Source of the DNA: Phycisphaerales bacterium
GTDB taxonomy: Bacteria; Planctomycetota; Phycisphaerae; UBA1845
Direction: 5' to 3'
DNA length: 64,000 nucleotides
NCBI GenBank assembly: GCA_020639115.1
Contig: JACKHG010000006.1
Location: 176,239 to 240,238, forward strand
How positions within the stretch are numbered: the first letter of the stretch is position 1; every line of letters starts with the position of its first letter. The notes beneath the pieces were generated by a model. It saw nothing but the letters and a program-made list of their open reading frames with translations. It did not search any database and had not been told where the DNA came from. Below are positions 1 to 8,855 of the stretch, one piece after another. The position numbers and the translations under genes were made by a program.

Positions 1-442
1 CACACTCCGGGCATTCGCTCCTCGGCGCGCAGTTCAGGTTGTATCCACAGTGGAGGCACAGGCCGCGACGACGTCGAAGGCGCCCACGAAGGCCAGGGTA
101 TGCGAGGAGCACTGCGCAGCCGCTTGACACCAGGAAGCCACCCCATAGCGGGAACATGATACCTGAGTGCAGGAACCCCCTCTGGTCATACGTGTAGATT
201 CCGACGCTGTACCACGTCGGCTCCAAAAATGGATGATGTCCCAGGATGAACTCCGTCGCCTGGGGATCTTCACGAAGATGTGAGACGAAGCAGTGTGCAT
301 TTCCCGCATGGCACGCGAACGTGATTGACCACCTATCTGTCGCTTCCCAGTAGCCGTCACAATCCGCAAAGTAACTCGCAATCCAGAGCCCAGCGATACT
401 GAGCGCGATAAGGGTGAAGAGAATGGAAAACGAGTCTCGCAT
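1..442 (-). CDS. Membrane protein with C-terminal CGYNL zinc ribbon (partial)
   Basis: The reading frame starts at an ATG at 442 and runs off the left edge, giving about 147 residues. Residues 1-25 form a hydrophobic N-terminal segment (signal anchor). A second hydrophobic stretch lies near residues 95-115 and is followed by an Arg-rich turn. The last visible residues carry a zinc-ribbon half-site, CLHCGYNLNC followed by ECPEC. This CxxCGY(D/N)L...CPEC signature is common at the C-terminus of small planctomycete membrane proteins of unknown role. The frame uses plausible codons throughout, while other frames here give Arg/Ser-rich nonsense. The function is unknown; metal binding at the tail is inferred from the four Cys. 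Confidence 0.7.
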   Translation of the reverse strand, partial: MRDSFSILFTLIALSIAGLWIASYFADCDGYWEATDRWSITFACHAGNAHCFVSHLREDPQATEFILGHHPFLEPTWYSVGIYTYDQRGFLHSGIMFPLWGGFLVSSGCAVLLAYPGLRGRLRRRRGLCLHCGYNLNCAPRSECPEC

Positions 443-559
443 TTGGCTCAAGCCGCGCCTAACGGCTCATGGCGGGGTACTCCACATGATCACGTGGGCG
501 GCCGCCATCGTCGACGGCATTCCCAAACACGGCCGTCGACGCTACCGGTTATCACCAAT

Positions 560-1972
560 TCACCGCTGCGGCGGCGGGAGCAGCGCGACCTTCGCACCGT
601 CCTGGTGAACCAGCAGCAACCCGATCAGCCGGCCGTCACGGCGGCCGAGGACGCAGGCGCCATGCCACGAGACGTCGATCGGAACGGCGGGATCGACCGT
701 CCATGCGCCCAGGCCCGGCGTGAGCCGCGCCGCGGTCAGCGGAAGCGGAGCGACCGCACGGTCCCCGATCACCACGCAATCCTCCGGCAACTCGGCAGAC
801 CGCATCAGCTCGTCCGGCCAGGCGTTGTCGCTGATCGTGAGGTCACGCCGCACGAGGCCTTCACCGACCTGCGTCGCCTGAACGGTCAGGGGCACCGGCT
901 TGCCGGAAACCTCGAGCACCGGCGAATCCTCGGCAATGTCAGGGCCCGGATCGAGCAGGTCGGCTGGTCCGAGCACGCCGTGCTCGGTCTGCACGAGCCA
1001 TCCGCGGCGCGTCCGGTCCGACTTGAGCCAGCGGCCTTCACGCCAGCCGAGCACGGCGCGCAGCGGCGCCGAGAGCACCGCGCCCGGCGGCAACATCGGC
1101 GTGCCGATGACGATCATCGGCTGCCAGGCGAGCCATTCCTCCTGCGGCTTGTCCGCCAGCGCGAACAGGTGCCCGTTGTGGACCATGACCCCGGCGTCGG
1201 GCGGTGTGGCCAGCGCGACGCCACCGGCGATCAGCGTCTCGAGCGACTCGAGCTTCAGCGAAACGCCACGCAGGCCCACCTCCGCATCCAGGCCGCCGAC
1301 GTTCCAGAAACGCGTCTGCTCGCGAACGAGCGCGGCGTACTGCGCGGGGATGTGCAGCCGGGCGATCACCGCACCGGCGTCGTGGTCGAGCCCCACCGAG
1401 AGAATCGTGCCGACGGGAACCTGCCGGTACAGCACGGGCGCCCCGGGGCGCATGCTGCCTCGCCGCGGCGACTGCAGGACGATCTCGAGGTCGCCGGGAT
1501 CGATCGACTCCACGATCGGGGGTTCCGCAAGTCCGACGAAGGAACGCTGCGGCGGCCCGTCGCCCGGCAGCAGCGCCAGGTAACGCGGGCCGACCAGCGT
1601 GTCGAGGCCCGCGACGCCGGTGATGCCGACCTGCGGCCGCACGACCCACAGCCGCGTGCCAGCGCGGGCCAAGTGACGGGCCTGGGCCTGCAGGCTGGCG
1701 GTGACGGTCACGCCCTGCACGTCGTCGGTCAGCTCGATGCGGCGGACGTGCCCGACCACGATCCCGCGGTAACGCACCTCGTCCTCGGCACGCAGGCCGT
1801 GGCCCTCGGCGAACTGTACGGTGATCACGGTGCCGCGCATCTGCCAGGTCTGCCAGCCGAGCCAGATCGCCGCTACGACGGCCAGCGCGGGCAGCAGCCA
1901 AAACCAGGAGATCCGACGCTCCGGCTCAAGAACCGCCTGGGGAATATCCAACGGAGGCTCAGACGTGCTCAT
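560..1972 (-). CDS. pqiB: PqiB-like MCE-domain protein with unusual C-terminal third
   Basis: A 470-residue protein with one N-terminal transmembrane helix (about residues 22-42) followed by two MCE/MlaD-type domains (about 46-138 and 160-258), seen from the EVRYRGIVVG and PVLYRQVPVG signatures. In the PqiABC system, PqiB forms an MCE tunnel thought to move lipid across the periplasm. E. coli PqiB has three MCE domains; here the third is replaced by about 200 residues with no MCE signature. The ATG at 1972 overlaps the pqiA stop (ATGA), so translation is probably coupled. Family assignment is solid; lipid transport is inferred from homologues, and the role of the C-terminal part is unknown. 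Confidence 0.85.
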   Translation of the reverse strand: MSTSEPPLDIPQAVLEPERRISWFWLLPALAVVAAIWLGWQTWQMRGTVITVQFAEGHGLRAEDEVRYRGIVVGHVRRIELTDDVQGVTVTASLQAQARHLARAGTRLWVVRPQVGITGVAGLDTLVGPRYLALLPGDGPPQRSFVGLAEPPIVESIDPGDLEIVLQSPRRGSMRPGAPVLYRQVPVGTILSVGLDHDAGAVIARLHIPAQYAALVREQTRFWNVGGLDAEVGLRGVSLKLESLETLIAGGVALATPPDAGVMVHNGHLFALADKPQEEWLAWQPMIVIGTPMLPPGAVLSAPLRAVLGWREGRWLKSDRTRRGWLVQTEHGVLGPADLLDPGPDIAEDSPVLEVSGKPVPLTVQATQVGEGLVRRDLTISDNAWPDELMRSAELPEDCVVIGDRAVAPLPLTAARLTPGLGAWTVDPAVPIDVSWHGACVLGRRDGRLIGLLLVHQDGAKVALLPPPQR

Positions 1973-2682
1973 GACGTTTCTCCCGCGGCGGACGCGCTTG
2001 CTGGCGTTCCCGGCGGTGCGGACTCCTGCCAGAGACTGTGCGGATCGAAGCAAGCGGTGGCGATGAGGCTGAGCACCACGCAACAGGTGAACGCCAGGGC
2101 GGCGGGCTGGGCGGTAACCTCGACCACGTCGCCGATCTTCAGCACGGCGACGAGCAGCGCGACGAGCAGCACGTCGAGCATGCCCCAGCGCCCCGTCCAC
2201 TCGACCACGTGGTAGGTAAAGGCGCGGTGCCGCTGCTTCAGGAACCAGCCACCCGCCGAGAGGATCAGCAGTCCGATGAGTTTGCCCAGCGGCAGCACGA
2301 TCGAGCAGAGCAGCACGACGATGCCGACCAGCAGGTGGCCGGAGCCGAGCAGCGTCGCGACGCCTTCGAGGATGCTCGCGTCGTGGTGATGGCCGAAGCG
2401 TTCGACGCGGATCATCGGCAGGGAGACGGCCAGCGGGTAGATGATCAGGGCCGCCAGGGCCACGGCAGCCGTGCGGCTGTTGCTGCGCACCAGGGCGCTG
2501 TGGCGACGGAGCGCGGTCCGGCAGCGCGCACACCGCGCGCGCATCCCCCGCGGGATGCCGGGCACGAACTGCACGAGTCCGCAGCAGGAGCAGGTGCCGA
2601 GGGTTGACTTGGGGTTCACATGGTTCGCCACGTCCACCGTGTCTCCGTCTCGCGCAGGGGGTCTCCCACAGGGTCCGCGCAC
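1969..2682 (-). CDS. pqiA: PqiA-like integral membrane protein
   Basis: A 237-residue protein with an N-terminal four-Cys zinc ribbon (CSCC and CARC pairs), then about four transmembrane helices (IIYPLAVSLPM; LLVGIVVLLCSIVLPLGK; WGMLDVLLVALLVAVLKIG; and a last helix). The IYPLAxSLPM and GMLDVLLVALLVAVLK segments are typical of PqiA. E. coli PqiA is about 417 residues with two repeats; this one has a single repeat. It is upstream of pqiB and overlaps it by 4 nt, matching the known pqiAB order. The start could also lie nearer the first zinc-ribbon Cys. The predicted role is the inner-membrane partner of the MCE lipid-transport complex. Confidence 0.85.
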   Translation of the reverse strand: MRGPCGRPPARDGDTVDVANHVNPKSTLGTCSCCGLVQFVPGIPRGMRARCARCRTALRRHSALVRSNSRTAAVALAALIIYPLAVSLPMIRVERFGHHHDASILEGVATLLGSGHLLVGIVVLLCSIVLPLGKLIGLLILSAGGWFLKQRHRAFTYHVVEWTGRWGMLDVLLVALLVAVLKIGDVVEVTAQPAALAFTCCVVLSLIATACFDPHSLWQESAPPGTPASASAAGETS

Positions 2683-2776
2683 TGCGCAGCATTGTTGGAG
2701 CGTGAAGCGGGCGCCGTCAAACCGAACGTTGTATGACTTCGTTGCCGCCAGCCTTCACCGCAGCTATTCTCCGCAC

Positions 2777-4216
2777 ATGCTCGATTCCCGCAGGCGGAAA
2801 ACAGGCCATGGGGCCACTTGGATCGCGGCCCTCATGCTGGCCGCCGGCGTGGCTGGCTGCCTCAACGAACAGTCCGTCTTCCTGCATCCGGACGACAGTC
2901 GGCGGGTGCACGCGGCGCGTGCCGAAACCCCCGGCGGGGCGGAGGCCTCCACACGCCGGTGGCTCGTCGGAGCCGAAAAACAACTGCACGATCTGCTGCC
3001 GGACGACCGCGCCCGCGAACTGCTCACCGCCGACCTGACGGATCGATCCGGTGCGCCGGTCGACGTCTTCGCACACTTCGGCATCAACCCGCGGACCCTG
3101 CAGTCGGTGTTGGGGAATTATCCTGGACTCAAGTGCACGGCGCAGGGCGCGAGCCAGGAACTCACCATCGACACGTCACCGCCGGCGTGGCCGGGCTTCG
3201 ACGACGTGTGGATCGAAATGCCGGACGGCGCGAACCTGGCGGCACGGTGGGGCCGCGCCCGCGACGCCGGCGGCGTACGCGACGCCGACGCCATCGTCAT
3301 CCTGCCGGGATTCTTCGGCGACAACGGCGTCAAGCGCACCGAGGCCCTGGCGGCTTTCCTGCGCGACGCCGGATTCCATGTGCTGGCCCTGGAAATGCGC
3401 GGACACGGGCAGACCGAACGCACCCAGCCCCAGGTGGCCTACACCTTCGGCGTGCGCGAGACGGATGACCTCATGCACGTGGCGGACTGGGTCCAGGATC
3501 AGCCGCACGTGCAGCGCAGCGGCCTCATCGGCTTCTGCTGGAGCGCAAACATCGCCCTGCTGTCCGCGTGGTACGAGCACCGGCCCCCGCACGACGCCAA
3601 CATCACGCCGACGATCGCGGAGAATCTGCCGGCGCGCCCGGACCGCGTGCGCTACGCCGCCGGCATCATGGCGTTTTCACCCATCGTGCAGTGGGAACGG
3701 CTCGTCGATGCGCTCCAGACGGAGTACTCGCTGCTCAATCAGCCGGTCTACGCCGCGCTGCAGGACACCATCCGAGCCCGCATGGAACGCAAGGAATACC
3801 CGCACCCGAGCGGAAGCCTGCGCGACCTCATCGAGGACGAATACCAGCGCTGCGGCGTCACGCTGCCCGGCGGGACCATGGAAGGCTATCGCTTCCTGCG
3901 CCTGGCGCCGTACGCGGGCCGGCCGCTCACGCCGAAACTCGTGCACGCGCGCATGCCCGTGCTCATCGTGCACGGCGCCAACGATCCCCTGGCGCCCGCC
4001 CAGGACGTGGCGGACCTCGTGGCGACGGTGCACAACCCGCATGTCGCGGCGCTCATCCTGCCGGGCGGGGGCCACGTCGGCTTTGCCAACTACGCCCCCC
4101 GGTACTTCTACAGCCTCGTCGCGAGCTTCTTCGATCCCGTCGCGGGGGCGGCTGGCTCCGCGACCCCGCCGCACCTCGCGGGTCGTCCGGACGCTGCGCC
4201 GGCGCAGGGCGATTGA
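2777..4216 (+). CDS. Alpha/beta hydrolase lipoprotein (YheT-like)
   Basis: A 479-residue protein with a lipoprotein signal: a positively charged N-terminus, a hydrophobic core and a GVAGC lipobox with Cys at residue 28. The alpha/beta hydrolase fold is shown by the LPGFFGDNG oxyanion region, the RGHGQTERT segment, the nucleophile elbow at about 252-257, the acid loop (HGANDPLAP) and a C-terminal GGGHVGF histidine. The elbow reads G-F-C-W-S, with Cys (residue 254) where Ser is usual and Ser where Gly is usual. The overall layout resembles the YheT/AB-hydrolase-4 group. The start was chosen at the ATG beginning the signal peptide. It is divergent from pqiA, so the short 2683-2776 gap probably holds both promoters. 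The substrate is unknown. Confidence 0.75.
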   Translation: MLDSRRRKTGHGATWIAALMLAAGVAGCLNEQSVFLHPDDSRRVHAARAETPGGAEASTRRWLVGAEKQLHDLLPDDRARELLTADLTDRSGAPVDVFAHFGINPRTLQSVLGNYPGLKCTAQGASQELTIDTSPPAWPGFDDVWIEMPDGANLAARWGRARDAGGVRDADAIVILPGFFGDNGVKRTEALAAFLRDAGFHVLALEMRGHGQTERTQPQVAYTFGVRETDDLMHVADWVQDQPHVQRSGLIGFCWSANIALLSAWYEHRPPHDANITPTIAENLPARPDRVRYAAGIMAFSPIVQWERLVDALQTEYSLLNQPVYAALQDTIRARMERKEYPHPSGSLRDLIEDEYQRCGVTLPGGTMEGYRFLRLAPYAGRPLTPKLVHARMPVLIVHGANDPLAPAQDVADLVATVHNPHVAALILPGGGHVGFANYAPRYFYSLVASFFDPVAGAAGSATPPHLAGRPDAAPAQGD

Positions 4217-4330
4217 ATTTGTGGTCTAACGTCGGGGCGGTAGACTGGTCGGAATCAACGTGGGCACGTCGTCCGCCCTGGACGCCCGGGCCCCAGTCCC
4301 GGAGGCCCGTGCCGGACCGCGAGAGATACC

Positions 4331-5596
4331 ATGTTCAGTGCGATAAACCGCAAGGTGAAGCGCTTCGTGCTTCGCCAGCAGAAGAAGAAGCCGCTCGTGC
4401 TCATCTCCGACACGACGCTGCGCGACGGCGTGCAGATGTCCGGCGTCCGGCTGCAACCCGCTGACAAGGTGCGTATCGCCCAGGCGCTGGCGGACGCCGG
4501 CGTGCATTCGATCGACTGCGGCTTCCCCGCGGCGGGTGAGACGGAGTGCGAGGGCGTGCGGCAGATCGCGCGCCGCGTGAAGGGGCCGACGCTCTCGGCG
4601 CTTTCGCGCACGGTGCTGGCGGATATCGACCTGGCGGCGGAGGCGCTGGAGCCGGTGAGCCCGCTCAAGCGGGCCATCACGCTCTTCATCGGGACGAGCC
4701 CGCTGCACCGCGATCACAAGCACGAGATGGCCAAGGCGCAGATCATCGACACCGCCTGCCGCGCGATCGACTACGCCCAGAAGCACTTCGAGATCATCTC
4801 CTTCGGCCCGGAGGACGCCTCGCGCACCGAGCCGGAGTTCCTCTTCGAGGTGTACGAGAAGGCCATCCAGGCCGGGGCGCTGTCGATTGGCTTTACCGAC
4901 ACGGTGGGCATCCTCACGCCGGCCAAGTCAGCCGACATCGTCAAGCGGATCCAGGACAACGTCGCCAGCATGGACGACGCGATGCTCGGTGTGCACTTTC
5001 ACAACGACCTGGGCCTGGCCACCGCAAACTCCCTGGCCTGCGTGCAGGCCGGGGCGAACATCGTGCAGGGCACCGTCAACGGAATCGGCGAGCGCGCCGG
5101 AAACGTCGCCATCGAAGAAGTGATCATGGCCCTCGTGCTGCACGCGGACGAGTTCAAGAAGGGCGTGACCGTGAATCCGCGGGCCCTCGCCGGCCTGTGC
5201 AGCCTCGTCGCGGAACTCACCGGCTTCGAGCCCGCGGCCAACAAGGCGGTCATCGGTCGCAACATCTTCCGCACCGAGGCGGGCATTCACCAGGACGGCA
5301 TCCTCGCCCACCCCGACACCTACCTGCCCTTTCCGCCCGAGACCATCGGCGCGGGACCGGTCGAACTCGTGCTCGGGGCCCAGAGCGGACGCAGCGCCGT
5401 GCGCCACCACCTCGCGGCGACGGGTCTCGACGTCAACGAGGAGCACGTCGAACTCGTCCTGGGATATCTCAAGGGCCGCCCGCACAACCCCGCCGACTAC
5501 CCCGAAATCGACGAGTTTCTCGAACGGCTCCAGCCCTACATGGCCGATGACCTCGCCGCGGCCCTGGAGACGCGCACCAAGCGCGAAGCGGGCTGA
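4331..5596 (+). CDS. 2-isopropylmalate / homocitrate synthase family protein
   Basis: A 421-residue HMGL-like TIM-barrel acyl transferase. SDTTLRDGVQMSG near the N-terminus is the family signature for the catalytic base and first metal ligand; the second signature is HFHNDLGLATANSLA plus GTVNGIGERAGN. GLDVNEEHVELVLGYLK marks the short post-barrel region. Such enzymes condense acetyl-CoA with a 2-oxo acid. The length fits homocitrate/NifV or short LeuA forms: the roughly 110-residue LeuA regulatory domain is missing, so leucine feedback is unlikely in the usual way. The substrate (2-oxoisovalerate, 2-oxoglutarate or pyruvate) cannot be decided from sequence alone. No other leucine or lysine pathway genes are adjacent. 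Confidence 0.8.
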   Translation: MFSAINRKVKRFVLRQQKKKPLVLISDTTLRDGVQMSGVRLQPADKVRIAQALADAGVHSIDCGFPAAGETECEGVRQIARRVKGPTLSALSRTVLADIDLAAEALEPVSPLKRAITLFIGTSPLHRDHKHEMAKAQIIDTACRAIDYAQKHFEIISFGPEDASRTEPEFLFEVYEKAIQAGALSIGFTDTVGILTPAKSADIVKRIQDNVASMDDAMLGVHFHNDLGLATANSLACVQAGANIVQGTVNGIGERAGNVAIEEVIMALVLHADEFKKGVTVNPRALAGLCSLVAELTGFEPAANKAVIGRNIFRTEAGIHQDGILAHPDTYLPFPPETIGAGPVELVLGAQSGRSAVRHHLAATGLDVNEEHVELVLGYLKGRPHNPADYPEIDEFLERLQPYMADDLAAALETRTKREAG

Positions 5597-5632
5597 CGCC
5601 TGCCGACGACCTCACCGGATGACCGAACCCTG

Positions 5633-7285
5633 ATGTTTCCCACCCGACGCTGGATATCCCCTGCAATGATCGTCGTCTCAATAGGTCTGCTCGCAGGCGC
5701 CTGCGCACAGGTGCCGGCCCGCTGGAGCGCATCCACCCGGGCGGGCATGGTGCGGCCACCCGCGTGCGTCACCGTGTTCTTCGTCGACGGCTTCGATGCC
5801 GTCGAGATGGACCGCATGCTGGCTGCGGGCAGGCTGCCGAACATCCAGCGGATCTTCGTGGACGGCGGCGTCCGCGTGCGCTCCGCGGTCGCCAGTCTGC
5901 CGCCCATCACGTATCCCAATGCGGTCGCGATGATCACCGGCCTCTATCCCGGACATCACGGCGTCGTGGGCAACCTCTGGTTCGATCGCGACGCGTGCCT
6001 CTTCCGCAACTACGGTTTTGCCTCGCGGTACCGGCAGTCCAACGAGGATTTCACCGGCCAGACCATCTTCGAGCTGCTGCCCGACGAGCTTACCGCCACC
6101 ATCCAGGACCACACCCGGCGCGGCGCCGATATCATCATCGACAACTGGGCGCAGACCGGCGTCGACTGGTTCCTGGAGAACTACTCCGACGTCGACGCCC
6201 GCGTCGGAACATGTTTTCCCAAGGTCGCAGCGCAAGCCCGCCGCGCCGGCCGCTGGCCCGTGGTCTACTGGAACTACTTCCCCGCGCCCGACGAGTATGC
6301 CCATCCTGCGGGCAGCGCGTCTCCGGATTACGAGGACGCGCTCGTCGTGATGGACGCGGCCCTCGGCCAGCTCGTCGCCGACGAGGAGGCTGCGGACGTC
6401 GCCGACAAGCGCTACTACGTCCTGCTCAGCGATCACGGCCACGTGCCCTTGCAACCGGATGCGTGGCTCGACCTGAAGACGTGGCTCGAGACCACGTGGC
6501 AGCGGCGCGTACGCACCGAGTGCTGTCAGAGCGGAGGCAAGGCGGGGCGCTGCCGCGTGCTCGCGCAGTACGACACCGTGCTGATCGTGGGGGCCTCGCG
6601 CCGCGCCGTGATCCATCTCCGCGGACCGGGCGGCTGGGACGACCCTGCCTCCGCCGCGTTGATCGAGCGCATGGTCGGCGGTCCGCTCGCTCCGGACGAG
6701 CCCGGCATCGTGACGTTTCCGCAGGTGCGGATCGCGTGTACGCGCGCCGGTGAGAACGCGGTGCGCGTGGTCAGTCGTGACGCGGCTGCCCGCGTGGAGC
6801 GGCGCACGGTCAACGGCGAGCGGCAGTTCCGCATCGTGCCGGTGAATCCCGCGATTTCCGACGACGCGTTCGGCTACCGCCACGACGCGGCGCTGGCGGC
6901 GTTCGTCGACGCCGGTTGGCATGACAGCCAAGCATGGCTTGCGGCGACGGCGAGTGAAGAGATCCGCGACTTCGTGCCGCAGATCGTCGCCCTGTTCGAC
7001 TCGCCCCGCGCCGGCGACATCGTCGCATTCGCAGCCGACCACAGCTCCTTCGAGCCCGACTGGCTGGGCGGCCACGGCTCGTGCCTCGCCCGGGACATGC
7101 AGATTCCCCTCTATTTCGCCGGCGGTGATTTGCCCCGCGGGGCCGAGATCCCGGTGGGGCGGCTGGTGGACGTGATGCCGACCGCGCTCGATCTGATCGG
7201 CAAGGGGGAGCGCATCAGTCAGGCGGGTGCCATCGACGGCGTCAGTCTGCTTCCGCAGCTGCGCGCCGCTGCGCCGGCTCGGTGA
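5633..7285 (+). CDS. Alkaline phosphatase superfamily nucleotide pyrophosphatase/phosphodiesterase
   Basis: A 550-residue exported protein; the N-terminal 25 residues form a signal peptide with a lipobox-like LLAGAC. Metal and nucleophile motifs of the NPP/phosphodiesterase branch are visible: FFVDGFD (metal Asp), PPITYPNAVAMITGLYPGHHG (Thr nucleophile followed by the T-G-x-x-P-x-x-H-G loop), a DEYAH site, LLSDHGH (Asp and His ligands) and a late ADHSS/GGHGS His. All ligands of a two-zinc site appear present. Likely function is hydrolysis of phosphodiester or phosphonate substrates outside the cytoplasm. It lies 36 nt behind the synthase gene and its 3' end overlaps the convergent next gene by 44 nt. 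Confidence 0.8.
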   Translation: MFPTRRWISPAMIVVSIGLLAGACAQVPARWSASTRAGMVRPPACVTVFFVDGFDAVEMDRMLAAGRLPNIQRIFVDGGVRVRSAVASLPPITYPNAVAMITGLYPGHHGVVGNLWFDRDACLFRNYGFASRYRQSNEDFTGQTIFELLPDELTATIQDHTRRGADIIIDNWAQTGVDWFLENYSDVDARVGTCFPKVAAQARRAGRWPVVYWNYFPAPDEYAHPAGSASPDYEDALVVMDAALGQLVADEEAADVADKRYYVLLSDHGHVPLQPDAWLDLKTWLETTWQRRVRTECCQSGGKAGRCRVLAQYDTVLIVGASRRAVIHLRGPGGWDDPASAALIERMVGGPLAPDEPGIVTFPQVRIACTRAGENAVRVVSRDAAARVERRTVNGERQFRIVPVNPAISDDAFGYRHDAALAAFVDAGWHDSQAWLAATASEEIRDFVPQIVALFDSPRAGDIVAFAADHSSFEPDWLGGHGSCLARDMQIPLYFAGGDLPRGAEIPVGRLVDVMPTALDLIGKGERISQAGAIDGVSLLPQLRAAAPAR

Positions 7286-8750
7286 CGCCGATCTGGGCGA
7301 GTGCGGCAGCCACGTCGCGCATCCGCAACGCCGGCGGCAGGTCGCCTTCCGTCGACATGACGAAGCCCAGCGTGCCGACGCGATTCAGGCAGCCGTGAAT
7401 TCCCTCAACATCGAAGTGCTGATCGATGAACGGGCTGCCCCAGTGCCAGTCGGGCTGCAGCGAGATCAGGACATCCGGCGGGTACGTCATCAGACCGTGG
7501 AAAGCACGCCAGCAGCGATCCAGCGGATCGGGGTAGCGGTGGTCGGTCGTCGCGGCGAACAGCGCCGCGTCATCGATGCAGCCGCCCGCGCTCACGTGAC
7601 CGTCCGCCTCGAGTCTCGCGATGATGGGCTGAAGCTCGAGCGGGTCGCCAAAACTCGGGGCGTAGCGGTAGCCATCGTCGCCGCGCGTGATCCTCGCCCG
7701 ACCATCCCGCGAACGCACGACGACACCGTCGCCATCACGATACATCGCCAGTTCGACACCGTCGGCGCGAACGATATCCCCGGCGACCCGCGACGGCGCC
7801 AGCGTGTAAATCCCCGCGCAACTGATCAGTCCGAACTCCGGCACGATCACGTCTTCCGGCGATCGCAGCCGCTTCGCCACGCGATAGCCGAGCATGCTGA
7901 GGGTTCGCCGCAAGGGCAGCATCTGATTGGGGCCGAGCACGTGCCCATGGTCGGACAGCAGGGTAATGGCAATGCGTCCCCGGTAGCGGCGCATCAGCAT
8001 CTGGCAGAACCGATCGATGGACGCTAGGCCGAACAGGTGCCCGGCGCGGCCCTCCGAGAATCCCAGCGCCGACGGTCCGACGGTGTAGGCCAGTAGTGCT
8101 CCGTCGGGCGCGCGGTCGAGCGCCCGTTCGATGTCGGCCAGTTCTGCCGTGAACGTGCGCTCGGGCTGAAGGTAAGCCGTGCCATGGGCACGATAGGAAA
8201 GGTGCCAGTCGACCCGCTGGTACCACGGTGAATTGTCGGCGCGGGCGTAGCCGTTCCAGGCGGAGTGCAGCCGTGTTCCGTCCCAGAAGTCGGACTCGAG
8301 CCCGGCGGACGGCGATGCGCCGAGGAATTCGTTGAGGCTCATGTCCGTCATCGACGGGAACGGGCTCACGATTCGACTCGGCGCACGGAACAGCCCGAAG
8401 CGGCCCTGCCGCTGGGCGTTTTCAACCATCGCAAAGGGAACGCTGTCCAGGATGATGACGAGGTGGCGCACCGGCGTGACTGTCGACCGATCGACGGTTT
8501 CGTCCCATGTTCCGTCGCCGTCATCGTCGAAACGCAGCTCGGTGACGTACCCGTTGGTGTCGGTGGCCTCGGCATACCGTGCCGCGTCTTGGGGATCTGA
8601 ATAAACCGACAGGCTGCCGCCGCCGGCGCGCGTTTCCGTCTGCAGCGGCGCGGTGGGAAAAGCCGTCGGCTGCCCATGCATGCATCCGCCAAGGGCCAGC
8701 AGGGAACTCAGAAGCAGCGCAAGCGCGGCCCCGTAGGGATGTTTCGGCAT
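7242..8750 (-). CDS. Alkaline phosphatase superfamily lipoprotein, paralogue-like
   Basis: A 502-residue protein starting at the ATG at 8750, with a lipoprotein signal (ALGGC lipobox). It shares fold landmarks with the neighbouring 5633-7285 protein: VIILDSVPF (metal Asp), a PSMTDMSLNEFLG segment where the nucleophile Thr would sit, LLSDHGHVLG (metal Asp/His), and a late HFDVEGIHG histidine. The region after the presumed nucleophile is less canonical, lacking the T-G-x-x-P loop, so activity is less certain. The tail of the gene overlaps the tail of the opposite-strand gene by 44 nt. The combination suggests an extracytoplasmic phosphodiesterase of unknown substrate; an inactive relative is possible. 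Confidence 0.7.
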   Translation of the reverse strand: MPKHPYGAALALLLSSLLALGGCMHGQPTAFPTAPLQTETRAGGGSLSVYSDPQDAARYAEATDTNGYVTELRFDDDGDGTWDETVDRSTVTPVRHLVIILDSVPFAMVENAQRQGRFGLFRAPSRIVSPFPSMTDMSLNEFLGASPSAGLESDFWDGTRLHSAWNGYARADNSPWYQRVDWHLSYRAHGTAYLQPERTFTAELADIERALDRAPDGALLAYTVGPSALGFSEGRAGHLFGLASIDRFCQMLMRRYRGRIAITLLSDHGHVLGPNQMLPLRRTLSMLGYRVAKRLRSPEDVIVPEFGLISCAGIYTLAPSRVAGDIVRADGVELAMYRDGDGVVVRSRDGRARITRGDDGYRYAPSFGDPLELQPIIARLEADGHVSAGGCIDDAALFAATTDHRYPDPLDRCWRAFHGLMTYPPDVLISLQPDWHWGSPFIDQHFDVEGIHGCLNRVGTLGFVMSTEGDLPPALRMRDVAAALAQIGVTEPAQRRAAAEAD

Positions 8751-8855
8751 GGTGAACTCGGTCCGGCACGGCAACTGCTCTTGATCGACGCGCGCGCATC
8801 GAATGGGGCATGATAGCGGCCCGGCCTGCCGCAGGACAGGCCGGGCCGCATTGTA

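Noticed and set aside
443..2215. Long plus-strand frame opposite pqiB/pqiA
   Set aside because: Arg/Gly/His-rich sequence with no motifs, lying antisense to clear PqiA and PqiB proteins; an artefact of high GC.
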